NCBI GenBank assembly: GCA_013396655.1
Contig: WBMV01000007.1
Span: forward strand, 186,001-250,000
DNA from: Campylorhamphus procurvoides
Taxonomy: Eukaryota; Chordata; Aves; Passeriformes; Dendrocolaptidae
DNA length: 64,000 bases
Direction: 5' to 3'
The position numbers were made by a program, and so were the translations under genes. Within the stretch, counting starts at the first letter, position 1. Each line of letters starts with the position of its first letter. This document shows positions 22,198 to 36,200 of the stretch, in pieces. The notes beneath the pieces were generated by a model. It worked only from the letters and a program-made list of their open reading frames with translations, was not told the DNA's origin and searched no databases.

Positions 22198-25100
22198 TTC
22201 AGCAAGTTAAAAGAGAAGACATTTCTTAGCCCTGTGTAAAGGCCATTGTGAGGAAGAAGGTGTAAGGAAGGATTTGAATTTAATCTACTGATTATAAAGA
22301 TGTTCAGCATATAACATGTATATAAATTATATACTTGATGTGTAAGAACTTCTAAGCAATAATGCATGTTTGACAGTCAATACATACACTACCGAGGCTG
22401 TGCAGGTTGATGATGCATCAAGTTATTTCTTTAACCTTGGTTTTAATCATTAAAGACAATTCGGTATGAATGAATGAAGTATTAATGAAAAAGACCTCAT
22501 TACAGTGTCAAATCAAGGTGAGCTGGAATACCAGCTATTCTGGGAAAACTATAAAACATGAGGATTAGCAAAACATACTTACAAACCTAGTTTGGTAAAT
22601 TCCTTTCTTTTTAAAAAATGCACTTAATAGTTTAAATCCATCAATCTGAAGTAATATTTATAGAAATTATCTCAGAATTTCAAGTACTGTGTTATGTGGT
22701 TTTGTATTCTGCAATTTCTGCAGTTTCTGTAATTCTATACAGTTTTCGTAACTGTTAGTTGTGCAAATACAAATGTGTCTGGGAAAATGTGTGCATATGA
22801 AATGAAATTATTTCTGTGTTCCAGCTTCTGTGCAATTTTGCCCTGAAAATTCAGTTCAGGTAAACTTTCATTTTTCCTTCTTCATAACTCATCAGGTGAA
22901 TTTCCAACCCAAAAGATCCTATAACATTTTGACTTGGCAACTGAAGCTATGGACAGTTAAATAAATCAAATCCTGTGTCTCACATAATTTTTTTCACCCC
23001 AGCAGTAACTAAAACCAGTGCATGTTAGAGATCTGAAAAGAATCCCTCTGACAGCCTTTCCCCTAGATTTGTATTTCCTTTAATTGCCTTTAAAAAGTTC
23101 TCTCCCTGACACAGTCGAGCAGACAGTTGCTCTTCACAGTATCCCTAAACAACATTAATAGTATTTTCAGATAATGTGCACGGAAGTTTCTTTATAATTT
23201 AATCAATCAACACATCCTGATTTTGGAAGTTATAGAAGTTTTCTCAACCAAAATAATTTAATTAGTTTCAAGTATCATCTGTAGTAACAATTGTACATGA
23301 GAGAGAGAAGCTGCAATATGTCATTAATCATAGAAAGAGGAGCAGATTTAGCTTCAACACAAACTTTGCTTCGTTCAGTGTATTACTCAAGGAACAGGTG
23401 TTTTGGTGTCTTGAAAACCGTCAAGTCACCTCCTTTATCTTAATGCAAGGGTGTTGCTTATTTGGAAATCATTCTAGCACTTTGTTCAGGAGGAGTATAA
23501 AGTCCTACTAACATAACTTCCACACCTTTGCTTGGAAGCATACAACATTATGCTCAAGAATATTTTCTGTATCAGAACTAAAGTATGATTTTATTCATGT
23601 CATCTTGTATATGCCATTCTTTGCTAAAAGTTCATGGAAGATTTATGCTTCTAGCAGTGTCTCATCCCATACTTGGAAAAATTTTGGGTCAGGATGTTGA
23701 AAGCAGTGTGTTCTTCATTAGTTTAGGGCCAAATGTTCAAATCTCCCTGTTGTACAGACAAACCTGGTAAAAGGGTGTGAAACCTCAAGGGGAAGGACAC
23801 ATGAGATGTTTAGGGTTTTTTTTAAATTATATTCCATGTATCAAAGTGAATGGTGGAACTAATGAAGCCTGGTTTCCTATGAATGTGTATCTTGTGGTTG
23901 AATTCTCTAGTGTCTAGTAAGATGTGAGTGCTGATTGAAGTTTTTCCCACGGTTGGGGCATTCATAATATCTCATTGTCTCAAAGGAGCGAGCTCAAGCG
24001 TCACTCTTTCTTTCAGATCAAGTATTAGTGGATTTTCCTTCTGTACTTGGCAGCCAGTTTTCATTAATCCTGTAAAAACTTCATATCTCTGGAACTTCTA
24101 CCCCCATATCAAATTTAATTAAAATTGGCAGTGAAACTCAAAGGCCAAATGCAAAAGCCAAAACACAGACCAAATAACCACAAAAGCCTCATTTCCTCAG
24201 GAAACCATGCTAAAAAGGGATTCTAGCTGAGCTGAGATTTTGGAAAACAATACAAAGATCTTGAGATACGTTCCTCTACTAAGGCATGGTACATTACAAA
24301 TGAAAGCACATATGAAATATCATATGTGTGTACACTCACATGTATTTTTGTACACATACATACACACGTACACATCCATGTCTGTGCATTTCAGGTGTCT
24401 GTACACACATTTTCATTCTGTTTCACTGAAGAGTATAGTCTTACAACACCACTAAGAACACTGCACGGGTATTAGAGGAAGCAAATAACACTTTACACAG
24501 TCAGCACAGTTAAATACAGTTGTGCATTGGTGTTCAGCAAAATTCTTTGTAGAGAGAGTCCTATGAGAAGGGATGAATGTGTTTAAAAAAGAAGTAATCT
24601 TTCACCTACATTCAATATATCAGGTGATACTCAAAGACCGAACCCTGAAGACCTCTCAGTGAACGCTCTCACTGGAGTCTCAAGGAGCTTTGGTCAAGTG
24701 ACAACCCAGCAACTTGGCAGTAACAGGAGGTCATTTACACTGTCCTTCTTGCCTTCCTTGACCACCTGACCACTCTGAGTAAACAGCAGTAATGGAAAGA
24801 GCAAGGAGCCATGGCCTGCCCATGGAGCAAATCCAGCATTGCAGAAAAACATATTTACAAATCCTTGAACCTTGAACACTGTATAGTGCACTCTATGCAA
24901 ATTATTTTATGGCACTACAGGTGTGCTCTGAAATAAGTTTCTCTGTTCCCCATTTCCACGTTCAACCCAATGAGTCTAAACATCCATATAATGAGTATCT
25001 CCTTTCTTTGAACGAGAACCTTTCAAGAACAGCTCCTATTAAATGACAGGAAAATTCTGAACACAAAATGAAAGACAAGTAGTACAGAGAAAGTGAATGA

Positions 25101-27999
25101 ATCCTATAGTACAACTAGAGCGACTGTTCTGATATCGATTTGTGTAGTTTCTTACGCCATGACTCTGAACTGAATTAAGGGAATGATGAGGGGGGAGCCC
25201 ATAGGGGAAAGGGGCCTACAGTCCTCTTATTTGTAAAGCCATGCACGCTGTGCAAAACACAAAAAGGATGTCTAGGGCAAAACTGACTGAAACTACTAAT
25301 CCATGACTCCACCTGTAAGCTATGCAAAGTCTAAGAGTGACTTCTAGCTGAGACAAGCTCAGTGCAGCTCCTCCTGGCATGTCCAAAAGGGTGGATCTCT
25401 TTTAGTCTATTTACCTATGGGATTCTTCCCCATTTTTCCCCTTTTACCATCATGGCTGAACTTCAAATGTAGATTTCACCTGGGCCTATTTTCTTTGAAG
25501 TGTGTTATGTACACAGTGAAGACACAATCCCTGCTTTTCAGGGTTTGGAGTTTATGGAACAAGTATCTACAGAGTATGTTAAGTATTTTAGATCATTACT
25601 GCACCTTGGATTACAGTCAAAGACTTCAACAGTAATCTAAAATAAATAATACCAAGTGATAATTACAACTGCAGAATAACAAAATCCAGATTTTTAATAC
25701 TTCTCTTGAAAAGTCAAAAGACAACTAAGTGGGTAGAGTTTTCAAGACATCAGAGGCCAAGGACATGTACAACACAGCATGTGGACTTGTTTTACACATA
25801 TGGCTACTTCGGAAACATAAATGCATTGTACTTTTAATGTATATGATCAATTAAATGCTTTGCATTCCAACCATCTGGTTTACATCTCTGGTGGTGGTAA
25901 AGGCAGGCACAAAATGAATATATGAATGTTGAAAGCCTGTTTGCATGTTAGTGTGAGCTGTGGGTCTTCTGTTATCTTCTGTTATGGGTTTTCTTTTTCC
26001 CTTTCATTTAATGTGCAACTACCAGGGCTTCAAGGTCTTAATCTGAACCAGTGTGTCTATACATACACTTATGGCTGGCCCAAAAATTGCCCTATGATCT
26101 TTATCTGTGTCATTTGCAAAGGTCTCAGGTTCATCACTGGTGTCTGTGCCAAACTCCCAGATAAGATACCATCCTTGCCCCAGCTCAGTTTCAGATGTGA
26201 AGCTTTTCTGCAGGGTGTTAGCATCTCTTCTGGCCATATACATCCACATATAGCCTTCACACACTGCCTTGTTTTCATACAATTGGTTTAGTGCCTGTTA
26301 AGCAGAGAGAAGCCTCAAAAGAAACAATTAATCTCCGGGCAGATTACTCACAGGGGTTCACTTCACAACAGAAAGCTCAACTCTGGACCACTTTGCTATG
26401 ACCTGCAAGGTACCATTCAGATACCAGCATGTACAGCTTGACCTGTTTGATGATAACCTGAAGACTCACCACTAATGCAATTGCAAGACCTCAGAAAGCT
26501 TTGAAGAAAGTTCATACAAAGAAACACTCTGATCACACTCAATATTTGTTATAAAACATGTTGAACATTTGATACATTTCATTTTTAGTCCATCACATGT
26601 ACCTTTGGGCCATGGTAATGAAATGTGTTTACTGAATCACACTGTGAGTGTGAAGTTCAAGGAAATATAAGAAAACTTTCTAAATAATCTCCAGTGTTGT
26701 TTGTATTCAGGATTCTGGTTTGGAGCTTTGGGGCCAATCTTTTTCACTTCCACACCTCTCTGAAGTGCACGTTCCTATGCTTCTGTATTTTTGGTGTATA
26801 CAGCTGTGGTTCATATACATAAACCCACCTTTGCATGTGCAAAACTGACTCTTGGTGAGCTTTCAAAGACTCCATTGAGACCTTGATCATTTACTGTTGT
26901 GGGCTTTTAGAAAGGAAGAGTTTGGTTTATTCTTTTGTTTTCTTTGAACCTTGTGTATTAAATGTATAAATGAAGGTAAACTGAAAGACCAGAAAAAGGA
27001 AGATGAATAGAAAAGGAGTGTTTAACATTTACCTACACTACAGATAGGATCATGATAAACAAAATCAAATAAAGCTTGATTGGAATATTTTATTACTAAA
27101 GATCTTATTTTCATGATGCACTACAAGGCTACTTTTGTAAGAGATATGTGGTGGTTGTTTTAACATGTTCATATGGATGCTTCAAAATCTTGCATATATA
27201 TTTTAAATAAAGAGAACCTTGGGTAGAAAAGTTAGGATCTAGATCAGTATCTGAGCTATCCCTCCGCTCCAGGGTTTGGGTTTGGTTCTTATCTCTCTTT
27301 TAACGATGTAATTTAAAGACAAAACCATAGTTCAGTTTCCTTTTTGAGAGAGAACAAAGTTCACTTTATGAATGCAAAAAAAAAAAATAATTATTTGATG
27401 ATATGTAAAGTCTCATAGGTTGTTTTTCTCTCTGACCCCTTTTTTTTCCCAATAATCTTCATACGAACTGACTTTAATTTTCAAGGCACTCATTAGTCAA
27501 ATGAATAGAAAATGGAGACTTTTAAAAGGGGGGGTTGTTTGTTTTTCTAAATCAAAAACAAACAGACTCGAGGCATAGATGTGTCTGACAGTGCTGACTA
27601 CCAGAGGTTTGTACTTCTGCAAATTTTATCCATAGTCATGTTACTTTAGCAAAGAACAGTGAAATGAAACCTGTCACTTAACAAGGCTCCAGTGTTGCAG
27701 ATCCATGCTTTCTTGTCACATCACAGGCTAGATGTGTCTTCTTGCCATACCAGTAGGTTTTGAAAATGAGAAAAGTAATATCATCATTTATTTTACTGTC
27801 AAAACCCTCATTCTCCTTTTGCAGAAGTTCTGTGCACAGATCTGTATAATGTTAGTGAAATTGCTAGCCATAGAGCCAAGACAAAAGTGAGTCAAGAAAA
27901 GGTTTTATTTCTTGTGACAGATGTTTGGGTCATATTTGTGTTAGTGTATTATCAGAATGTTTGGGGAAAGTAGATAGAGTCACTAAAAACTGGACTAAA

Positions 28000-28035
28000 C
28001 CACCCCCCACCCCCCCCAAAAAAAACCCCAAAAAA
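28000..28035. repeat. C-rich then A-rich tract, potential G-quadruplex on minus strand
   Basis: C runs of 6 and 8 separated by single A bases, followed by eight A, CCCC and six A. On the minus strand the G runs are long enough for a quadruplex. Confidence 0.75.
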
Positions 28036-30039
28036 CAGGCAGGCTATTTTCTTTTTTTATTTTTTCAGAGTTGGCAGCGCTTCTATTACTGTCTGCACCA
28101 CCTCAGCAAGTTCATGATAATTTGGGTCAACCATTTTTTCCTGAATATTTAGAAGTCATTTGCCATAGATTCATCAGGCTAGCCTCAGGGTTACAGAGTC
28201 TTGGAAACACAATAATGTGAAAAACTACCTTTGCTCTTTATTCTTCTTTCAGCACTTAATACCACACCTCATGGAACAACTCCACACCTCCTTTCATGTC
28301 CTTCCTATCTCTCTGGTACATCCTTCCTCTAACCAGGAGCCAGCTCATCTCCCTAATCTCCTTTTGCTAAACACTTTTCTTTTGCTTACAATACACTAAA
28401 TATACAAATGGCCAAAAAGCACTCTAGATGGCCCTTTAACTTGACAAGCCACACGTCTATAATTACGCATGAACCTCATCAGCTAACAAAATATTACCAT
28501 CATGTTCTAACACCTTCTCCTTTTCCCTTGGCTCTGGTTCCCCAACCACTTCCCTCTGCCTTCCACGACAGCTTCTCTTTGCATTGCTTTAAAGACTAAC
28601 AGCATATTGAGGGAACTATTTTCCATAATGCTAATACAACCCGTGTGACTGTTCAGTTGTTAGTGAATAATGACAATAATAACAATAATAATTGTGTTTG
28701 TATTCATGTTTGGCTCTCATTAGGTGCTGACTTAACAGCTACTCAGATATATGCTGCAGCAGCAGCCAGTATTTCATGTGGAAGTTTATTTTAACCACTA
28801 TCACCACCAGCACTTCTCTTTTGTTATGGGACTAGTCTGGTTTTCAACAGTAACAACCACTGATTTGCCTGCTTTGAAAATAATTTTTAAAAAAAAAGGA
28901 TTTTTTTCCCTCTTTTCCTTTTTGTAAACTCTGTTTCATATATACTGCTTTAATAAAGGGCATCTGCCTGGAGATTGCAGGGATCCTCTATGGGGCTGGT
29001 TTCTGAGTGAGAAGCTGAGATGGAGACCCAAACCAGGAAAGCATCTTTGAGAATGTGCAAATTTTCCCATTGGAACTACCATGTTTTACATTACATTTGC
29101 ATTTGCATTCAATCAACAAACTGATTGTGCATCTATATTAATAACATGAGGGGCACAGCAAAAATTATCTAGTATGGAGAAGCTGGAAATTAAGCAAAAA
29201 GCATTTTATTCTAAACTAGGTAGCTTTCTGGGAACTTCACCCAGTCAATAGCAGTGTTCATGCCTTATTACAACCCACTGCCTGACTAACCATGGTCTGA
29301 TCACACCCCTTTGCTGACATGATAGCAAAAGGATGTCAAAGAAGAGATGTAGCAGAGGCAGTGTTGCCTCCAGGATGCCTGTTTGCCCTGCATTCCTCTC
29401 CAGAATGCCAAGTATCCCGGGGGGGCATCTGTTTGCAAAGGAAGGTGTCCCCAAGTGGGTGACTGTCATTGAAATAGCTCAGTAGAGCTCACTGACCCTA
29501 TTTAAGGAAACTGCTGTCAGACCATTACTTTGACTGCCATTCAGTCTTGCATGTTTGTGTGTTTTTAGTAAACATTTTCTTGGAGCCCAGCTGTATGCAT
29601 GCGGTTTCTTTATATTGTATTTGTCATGAAAAGAATAAGACCTGTCTGCTTTCCTCCTGGGTGTAGCAGTAGACTCACTTGCCCCCTGCACCCAGGACTT
29701 TTGAGGAAGCCCCGTGCCTCTCAGAGCCACATGGCACTGGGACAGTACTCAATATATATGTTGCAGCTCATTTATGCTCCCTGACTTCATCAAAAGCGAC
29801 CAGAAAATGGGGGAATGATGTTTCCTTGTTCTGTACCCACCTTCTATAGGTAAGTCAAGGAGTTATGGGAAATTATGTCCCCCCACTTCTTTAAAAGCCA
29901 GGAACACCTTCCTTGTCTCCCTCCTGCCTATGGTTATAGGAGTAACACTTCCGTGGTGTTGTTCCTTCTCACCTGGCACAGCCAGAGCTGCCCATCCTGT
30001 TTCCATTGATTTCTCCAGTGGTTGCGTTAAGCAACACAA

Positions 30040-30440
30040 TGGAGTATTTATGTGTCAGTGTTAGGAGCAGGCTATTAAGTAAAACCCACCATAAATAGAG
30101 CCGTTAATTCAGTTGCTGGCATGGCTCTCTGTTATCTTCTCAATACCTCCCAGAGGGTATTAGTCTTACCCTTTCGTTTGAGTTGGCAGCAGAGTTATTT
30201 TTTTGCACCTGCTGCTCTGCTCCGATAACAACACAGGTCAGCTTTGATTTGTTGGAATACAAACAAAAAAAGCAAAGCCTGGCATCTGCCTCGACAGCCG
30301 GGGCCGGTTTGACGATAGAGTTTTTCCCATTGGGTTTTGCACAAATGTGCCTTTTCAATTCTTACGTGAACTCTCTCCTGTTTCATAAATGGTCCTCTGC
30401 TACAGAATAGCCCGGTGTCAGACAAGAGCTCAGTACCATT
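30040..30440 (-). promoter_or_regulatory. Possible conserved non-coding block in EHF intron 1
   Basis: This stretch is less AT-rich, is complex and has several CpG sites (CTCGACAGCCGGGGCCGG near 30290), unlike the surrounding AT-rich intron. On the minus strand it has an E-box CAGGTG (30211-30206) and a strong donor-like GTAAGA after 30170, so it could be an enhancer or an alternative non-coding exon. Composition alone suggests this; no alignment was possible. Confidence 0.25.
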
Positions 30441-30701
30441 CTTTTCCATCAACAGAAACCTCAACCTCTCAAAGTAACCCACTGCTCTAAGATTAAAGTC
30501 AGAAAAGCTGTCATACAAAATACATAAAGAAAAATCAGCTGAGATGCAGTGGTTCAAAAATTACCAAGAAAAAGCTGCAAATTAAGTGGAAAGAGTAAAG
30601 GAACTTTCTTGAGAGATAAAGAATACCTGAAGGACTGGGAGGGTTTGCTTTCCCAAATGAACCTAGACATACTCTAACTCTTAATCTACTATTCTCAAAA
30701 A

Positions 30702-30722
30702 AAAAAAAGAAAGAAAAAAAAA
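30702..30722. repeat. Poly(A)/AG-rich tract
   Basis: A-rich low-complexity sequence with a few G interruptions. Confidence 0.8.
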
Positions 30723-30935
30723 TGAGTTCATGAGAAGTAGGTACTCAGCTGGGAACTGAGTTACTTTTAAGTTCTTCTGAAAATTAAGCCTGCAGGGCTT
30801 GTCTACTGTAATAGCATCTATGATGATGGACGAACTCCTGAAACACTGACAACCATAGAGCAGAGAATGAAGAGTGCACACAGAAAGCAAAGGCAGTAAA
30901 TAACACAAAGCATAGACATGAAGGCAGAAACTAGC

Positions 30936-31075
30936 ATTGTGTCCATATTACAAACAAGAAAACTGAGGCACAGAGCTGAAATTATTCATTTAAGTTTTAA
31001 CGAGTCAATGGAGAAGTCAGTCCAACTCATATCTTCCAGCTCATGCTCCATTGCTATCCATTGCATCACGTCTCC
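30936..31075 (+). mobile_element. MIR-like (CORE/tRNA-type) ancient SINE fragment
   Basis: ATATTACAAACAAGAAAACTGAGGCACAGAG closely follows the MIR consensus segment around GAAACTGAGGCACAGAGAGG. Downstream, CCAACTCATATCTTCCAGCTCATGCTCCATTGCTATCCATTGCATCACG follows the MIR end (CCCATGCTCTTTCCACTACACCA). Such copies predate the split of mammals and birds, so it is an old insertion. Confidence 0.55.
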
Positions 31076-31403
31076 ACCAAATCTTTCAACATGCAGATGA
31101 GTTAGGTTGAGTGTGGTTGTTTTGAGGACAGAGAGAAGGTATTAAGTCAGGGAAAGAATTCTCTATAAAAAAAAAGAGACCTGTTCAGACTGAAACTAAG
31201 ATTCTTCTGTGCATCATGGCTATTACCTGACTAGTAGAGATTTGAATGATAAGTTAGCCATACAATTAAATCTGCACTTGAAGTATGAAATCAAAAAAAC
31301 CTGTCCTTGACCTATGTATGATCCTGAAAATGAGCTAGAAACTCCTGAGTAGAGCTGGCTGAAATTCAAAATTTCTGTTCTGTGGAACTGTAGGTAGTTC
31401 AAG

Positions 31404-31455
31404 GGATATTTTTTTCCTTCCTTTTTTTTTTCTTTTTTTTTTCCCCCTTCTCTTT
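31404..31455. repeat. Pyrimidine-rich low-complexity tract
   Basis: T and C only for about 50 bases, with T runs up to 10 and a C run at the end. Confidence 0.85.
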
Positions 31456-32814
31456 TAATCATAATGAAAGAAAATAATTTTAAAAAGAAAGTCCCCTGGC
31501 AACTGGGAATCAACTGACATGTAAAAACCTACATGCAAGTTGTCCAATGATTAAAAGTGCAACTCACTGTGTTATGTAGAATTGTTTGTAAATGACAGAA
31601 GATTTGAAGCACTGAACTATGGCATTACTGCAGCAGGCAGTAGTCTCACCACAGAGCAGCTGCACTGGAAGCAATAAACTTGCCTAACATGGCTGTGGTG
31701 CATGTGGACACCAGGGGACTCTCTGTAGAGCCCAACCACGGCAATGCTCTGTGGACTACCAGGTCTGACTGTTTCAAACACCTACAATGTCAAGTTTGTG
31801 ATGCTGTTGCTCCTCTTTCACTGAACACCTCTATTCCTTCTCTTCCTCCTCTTTTCTTTTATAGTTATATATTTTTTCATTTTTTCCTCCCTCTTTTATT
31901 TTTGCCTTTTAATTCATCTGACTGGCTGACCTGGACAAGGAAGTTTCTTTCAATAAAATCATAAGCCTGTAACCAGTAAGAGAGACGCAAATATCATCTT
32001 CAATGATCTACCTGTGATAGACGAGTGCCAGGTCTTACAGCAACTGCAGAGTTTGTGGCTGATCTCTAGAATGGAGGCTGGAGGAATCAGGAAAAAACAG
32101 AAACAAAATAACAAACTGCTTCCTTCAGTTCCTTTCTTCATCTCCCTTGTACATGTATGTATCTCAGTACTCAATGTGACTGAAACAGATTTCACCAACA
32201 AAACCAATAAAAATATTTTTGGACTATTTAAAAAAAACAATTTTCCCCAAATGGAGATTTATTATCATGGAATTATATCTACATTAACAATGTTCTAGTA
32301 AGGGAGTGTTCGCAAAGATCCTTATAACAGCCATTTTCATGTGCCGGGGATTTTATTTCTTCTTTTCTTTTTATCTTTAATGATTAAATTTTCTTTAGAA
32401 TTTCAATATTCAAGATTTGTCTTAGCATAAGGAAGGCTAATGCCTTGCTTCTGCTGCTTATAGTCTGGGGTCTGGGAAAGGGCAGCCCTGGGCACACCAG
32501 TTCTCAAGCCATGCACTTGTTCCTGCAAAAAAACAACCTACTGCAGCACAGGGCAGAACCCACAGACATGGAAGTTGCAGGCAGCTCCGTGTAAGCTCTT
32601 GGCATGAATAGCCCCTCACTCACTGCAAGACAATACTAGTCACTCATTCATACCTACTGACAAAATACACATGCATGCCAAATTCCTATAGCTTTGCATT
32701 TTGAAGGATTAAATCAGGAGCTATGTGGATTAGCAAACAAAACTGGCCGAAATTGGGGAAAATATTTGAATTCCTATTTTAAAAAGTAGAGCAAGAAAGC
32801 CTGTACAGGAGATA

Positions 32815-33200
32815 AGGGATGTGCAGGCCTTATGAGGAGAATCTGAGGGAACTGGGGGTTTTTAGCCTGGAAAAATGAAGGCTTAGGGCAGACCTTATCG
32901 CTCTCTACAACTCCATGAAAGGAGGTTGCAGCAAGGCGGGGGTCACTCTCTTTTCTCAGGTGACAAGTGACAGGATAAGAGGAAATGTCCTCAAGTTGCA
33001 CCAGGGAAGTTTAAAATGGATATTAGGAAACAGGCTGCCCAGGGAAGCAGCAGGTGTCCACACCTAGAAGTATTTAAAAGACATATAGATATGGCATTTG
33101 AGGACTTGGTTTAGTGTTGGACTTGGCAATGCTGGGCTAATGGCTGGAACTCAACGATCTTAGAGATATTTTCCAGACTAAATGATTCTATGATTCTATC
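32815..33200 (+). mobile_element. CR1 LINE fragment, 3' end, plus strand
   Basis: Typical CR1 3' sequence: TGAGGGAACTGGGGGTTTTTAGCCTGG, then CTACAACTCCATGAAAGGAGGTTG, CAGGATAAGAGGAAATG and CAAGTTGCACCAGGGAAGTTTAAA. It ends in the hallmark ATGATTCTATGATTCTAT at 33182-33199. It is 5' truncated, as is usual for CR1, and moderately diverged. It lies antisense to EHF in presumed intron 1. Confidence 0.93.
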
Positions 33201-36200
33201 TACTTAGTGTAGGGTGTTTGTGTGAGTGTTGCATATTGGAAGCGACTACAGGCAGACTAAGAAAATTTGCTGGACTGACTCTTATCCAAAAATATTTAAT
33301 CATTTTAGCTTTTAAAGAAGGAAAAGAAGTTTCTACCAGTTGTTACAAAGCATTACAGTTCCACCATTAAAAGTCTTAGAGAAGGTAAGAATATCTGCAA
33401 GTCACTAAATGGAAGAAAAACTTGGTCTATCTCATTTTGTTCATCCCACTTTTGGTAAGTCTATAAGGATATCTTAGTCATCACCTATTAATTCAGTCTT
33501 CTAAAACTTTTTCATCCTCCTCTGTCAGGGCAGGTGCCTGGGAATATTAAGAGTCTTTTATGTGAGTACTACATTAGAAGTCACTGGAAAAGAGATGAGA
33601 ACAGCACCCTTGAATGTGTCAGAATTTGACTCCCTGATAAAGCCCCTCCAATCTATGAGACAATTGCTTAACCCAGCATACTTTAAAAGTTCATCATCAA
33701 GATGCAAGTTTCTAAACTGTTGTGTAATAATAATTATACGTTACAGTAAAAATCATTAAGAAAGTTTGGGGGTAATCATTATATCACGGACTTAGTCTGA
33801 TTCCTGACTAGAGAATCTTGGGCAATTTTACATGGATTCTTTAATTAAATAACAATATAAATTAGTTACCTTCTCACTGCTAAATGAAAGAAAACCCAGA
33901 ACAATTTTAAAAACCAAAACCAATTCTTTTCATGATAGCACTAGTAATTTGGAAAATAGAACGTATTTTTACACATAGTTTAAGCTTAAACCTTACAGAC
34001 TCGTAGGGGCTCAGGAGATTATTCTGGCTACATCTGATTGTGAGCTGAGAAAATATCTCAAGTGTCCTTCCTCCTTAATAGGCAGGAACTTTTATTCTAT
34101 GTGTTTGCAGATCCTTTAAGTAGAATTACTTTCTTTTCACCGCCACAAAGCAATTCGCTTTTATTACCTCCATCTTATTGATCTATAACCCATGATTACG
34201 CAGCTCCAGCTAGCTGTTTTGTCTACTAGTTCTCATGCTCTTTCCTATGAAGCATTTGACAAGATCAGCAGAGGAATAGCTAATGATAACCATGTGCAAT
34301 GTCAGCTTTTGGAAAGGGAGCCTTTGAGGGCTCATCGTCAGAGGGAGACATGCAAAATGCCAAGTGGTAGTTGATTGCTCCACTGGCTACATGACTCCAT
34401 GTTTACTCATTCTAACCCATCTGTAGACCAACGACCGACAAATGTCCCAAGTATTTTAGGCATTCAGTGAGGGATTTGGTGCAAACTGCATCCCCAGTAG
34501 AGTTGAAAGGTGCACTCATACTGAGACTCCTTATGACTTCCACAGAAACCTAAGGAATCCTTGCTTTTTCATATACCAGCTGTGAGAACAAATCCTTCTT
34601 TTCTTAGCCTTTCTGTTGGGAGTATTGCTCATGAATTTCACTATTACCAAGTTTGCAATGTACTCTTTTCTTCAAAACTTACTGAAATACTCCCTTGGCT
34701 CATCAGGGACCAAACTACATGTAAGCTGCATAGTGTGCTGAAGGCAGGCACAGTGAGAGAAAGAAGCAGACATTTGTCGTTCAAGATCTTGAAGCACCCT
34801 TGAACACTGGGCTGAGTGGCTGAAGCCAGAGAGCTTTGCTGAAGGTGGTGTTGAGCTTCATCAGTGTTCACAAGGCACTTGTTAAGAAGAAAATTCCATG
34901 AGTTTATGGTTGAAATTCAACAGTAATGAAGCTGTAGTCTGGACAGAGATTTTACTTCACTAAACATCACGAATTATGTAAGCTACAAAAATAGTGTTTC
35001 TGTTCAAAGCCTATATATTTGATTCTACCACATCCTAATATTGTGTGTCATTAGGAATGACAAATGGCAACAAAATATGTGACCCTTTTCTTTTTACATG
35101 CTGGCTGTTGCAGGAATGCCTAGACCTCAACAAGAATACCTACTTTACAGCATAGGAACAAACTGATGAGAAAGAGAGCACTGAAAGACCACAGAAATAT
35201 CCTATAAAGAATGGGCACATTGACCTCAAAATAAGAAAGGGTAATTCGTTTCTATCTGTATCTTAGTCTCAGCACATTGACCAATTTTTAAGTCAGACAG
35301 GTCCATCCTGTAGCACCCACTTTCCAACCTGTCTCTCCATACAGTAGGTCATAGCTCCGATTCACAGAGATGGCATTCGCAGTATTGCAGAAAGAGCTCG
35401 GACACTTGTGCGGCGATTGAATCTGAACAAGTAAACAGCAATAGAAAGCTGTGACTGTAGACTCCACAGAACAGACCCAGGCTACATTGCCTTTAGTGAA
35501 AACTTCTCCTGGTTTGGTCCTGAGACTAAATTAGACATATTTGTAAGAGTGTGTGAGAGGAACAAGGAAGGAAAAGTAAGCGCTGATTCTGGAAAGGTAT
35601 CACAGCTCATGGGCAGTTCTCTGAGTTCACTGAGTCAATAAAATCTTTAATCCTCTTCTGTGAGAACTGTACATAAATACACACTTCTTCAGCAGGTGTA
35701 GAATTCCATCCTCAAAGGGATTTTGGTGTGAATTGCTGTGGGACAGGCAACAGTCTAGCACGTCACTCCAGTCTGAACACAGACGTACCTACAGAAATAC
35801 TTTTTTTCCTTTGTAATCTCTCTTCATCTATGTCTCTGGATGATTTTTTGGTTTTAGTTTGATCCCTCTCCATTGTAATTTGCTACCTTGCACCTCCCAT
35901 ATAGAACAAGTATGGATGTTAACAATAAAATTCACCAGGAATTAAAAAAAATTATGGAAGTTTAGTGGGAGCCAAACTATTTTTTTCTTTGTCCAACTTT
36001 CCTATTGTCTGTTTCTACCACTGCTGAAAACCCACAACACCCTGAGTAATATGAAATTACTATGGCAATACCACAGCATATTCTCTCAGGTGACAAGAGG
36101 GTAATAATAACCCATGTTAAACAGACCACATTCTATTACCTGATCTTACCACTACCGGGGTAATGTATGGTTGTCACTCTATACATTGCTGTGAAGGGCT

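Noticed and set aside
26019..26282. 87-codon minus-strand ORF with a gene-like composition
   Set aside because: No family recognised, overlaps a 121-codon ORF on plus, and has no clear splice sites. Chance or an old repeat remnant is more likely.
34140..34250. Second possible MIR-like fragment
   Set aside because: Only the ending (CTCATGCTCTTTCC) resembles MIR; the core is not convincing.
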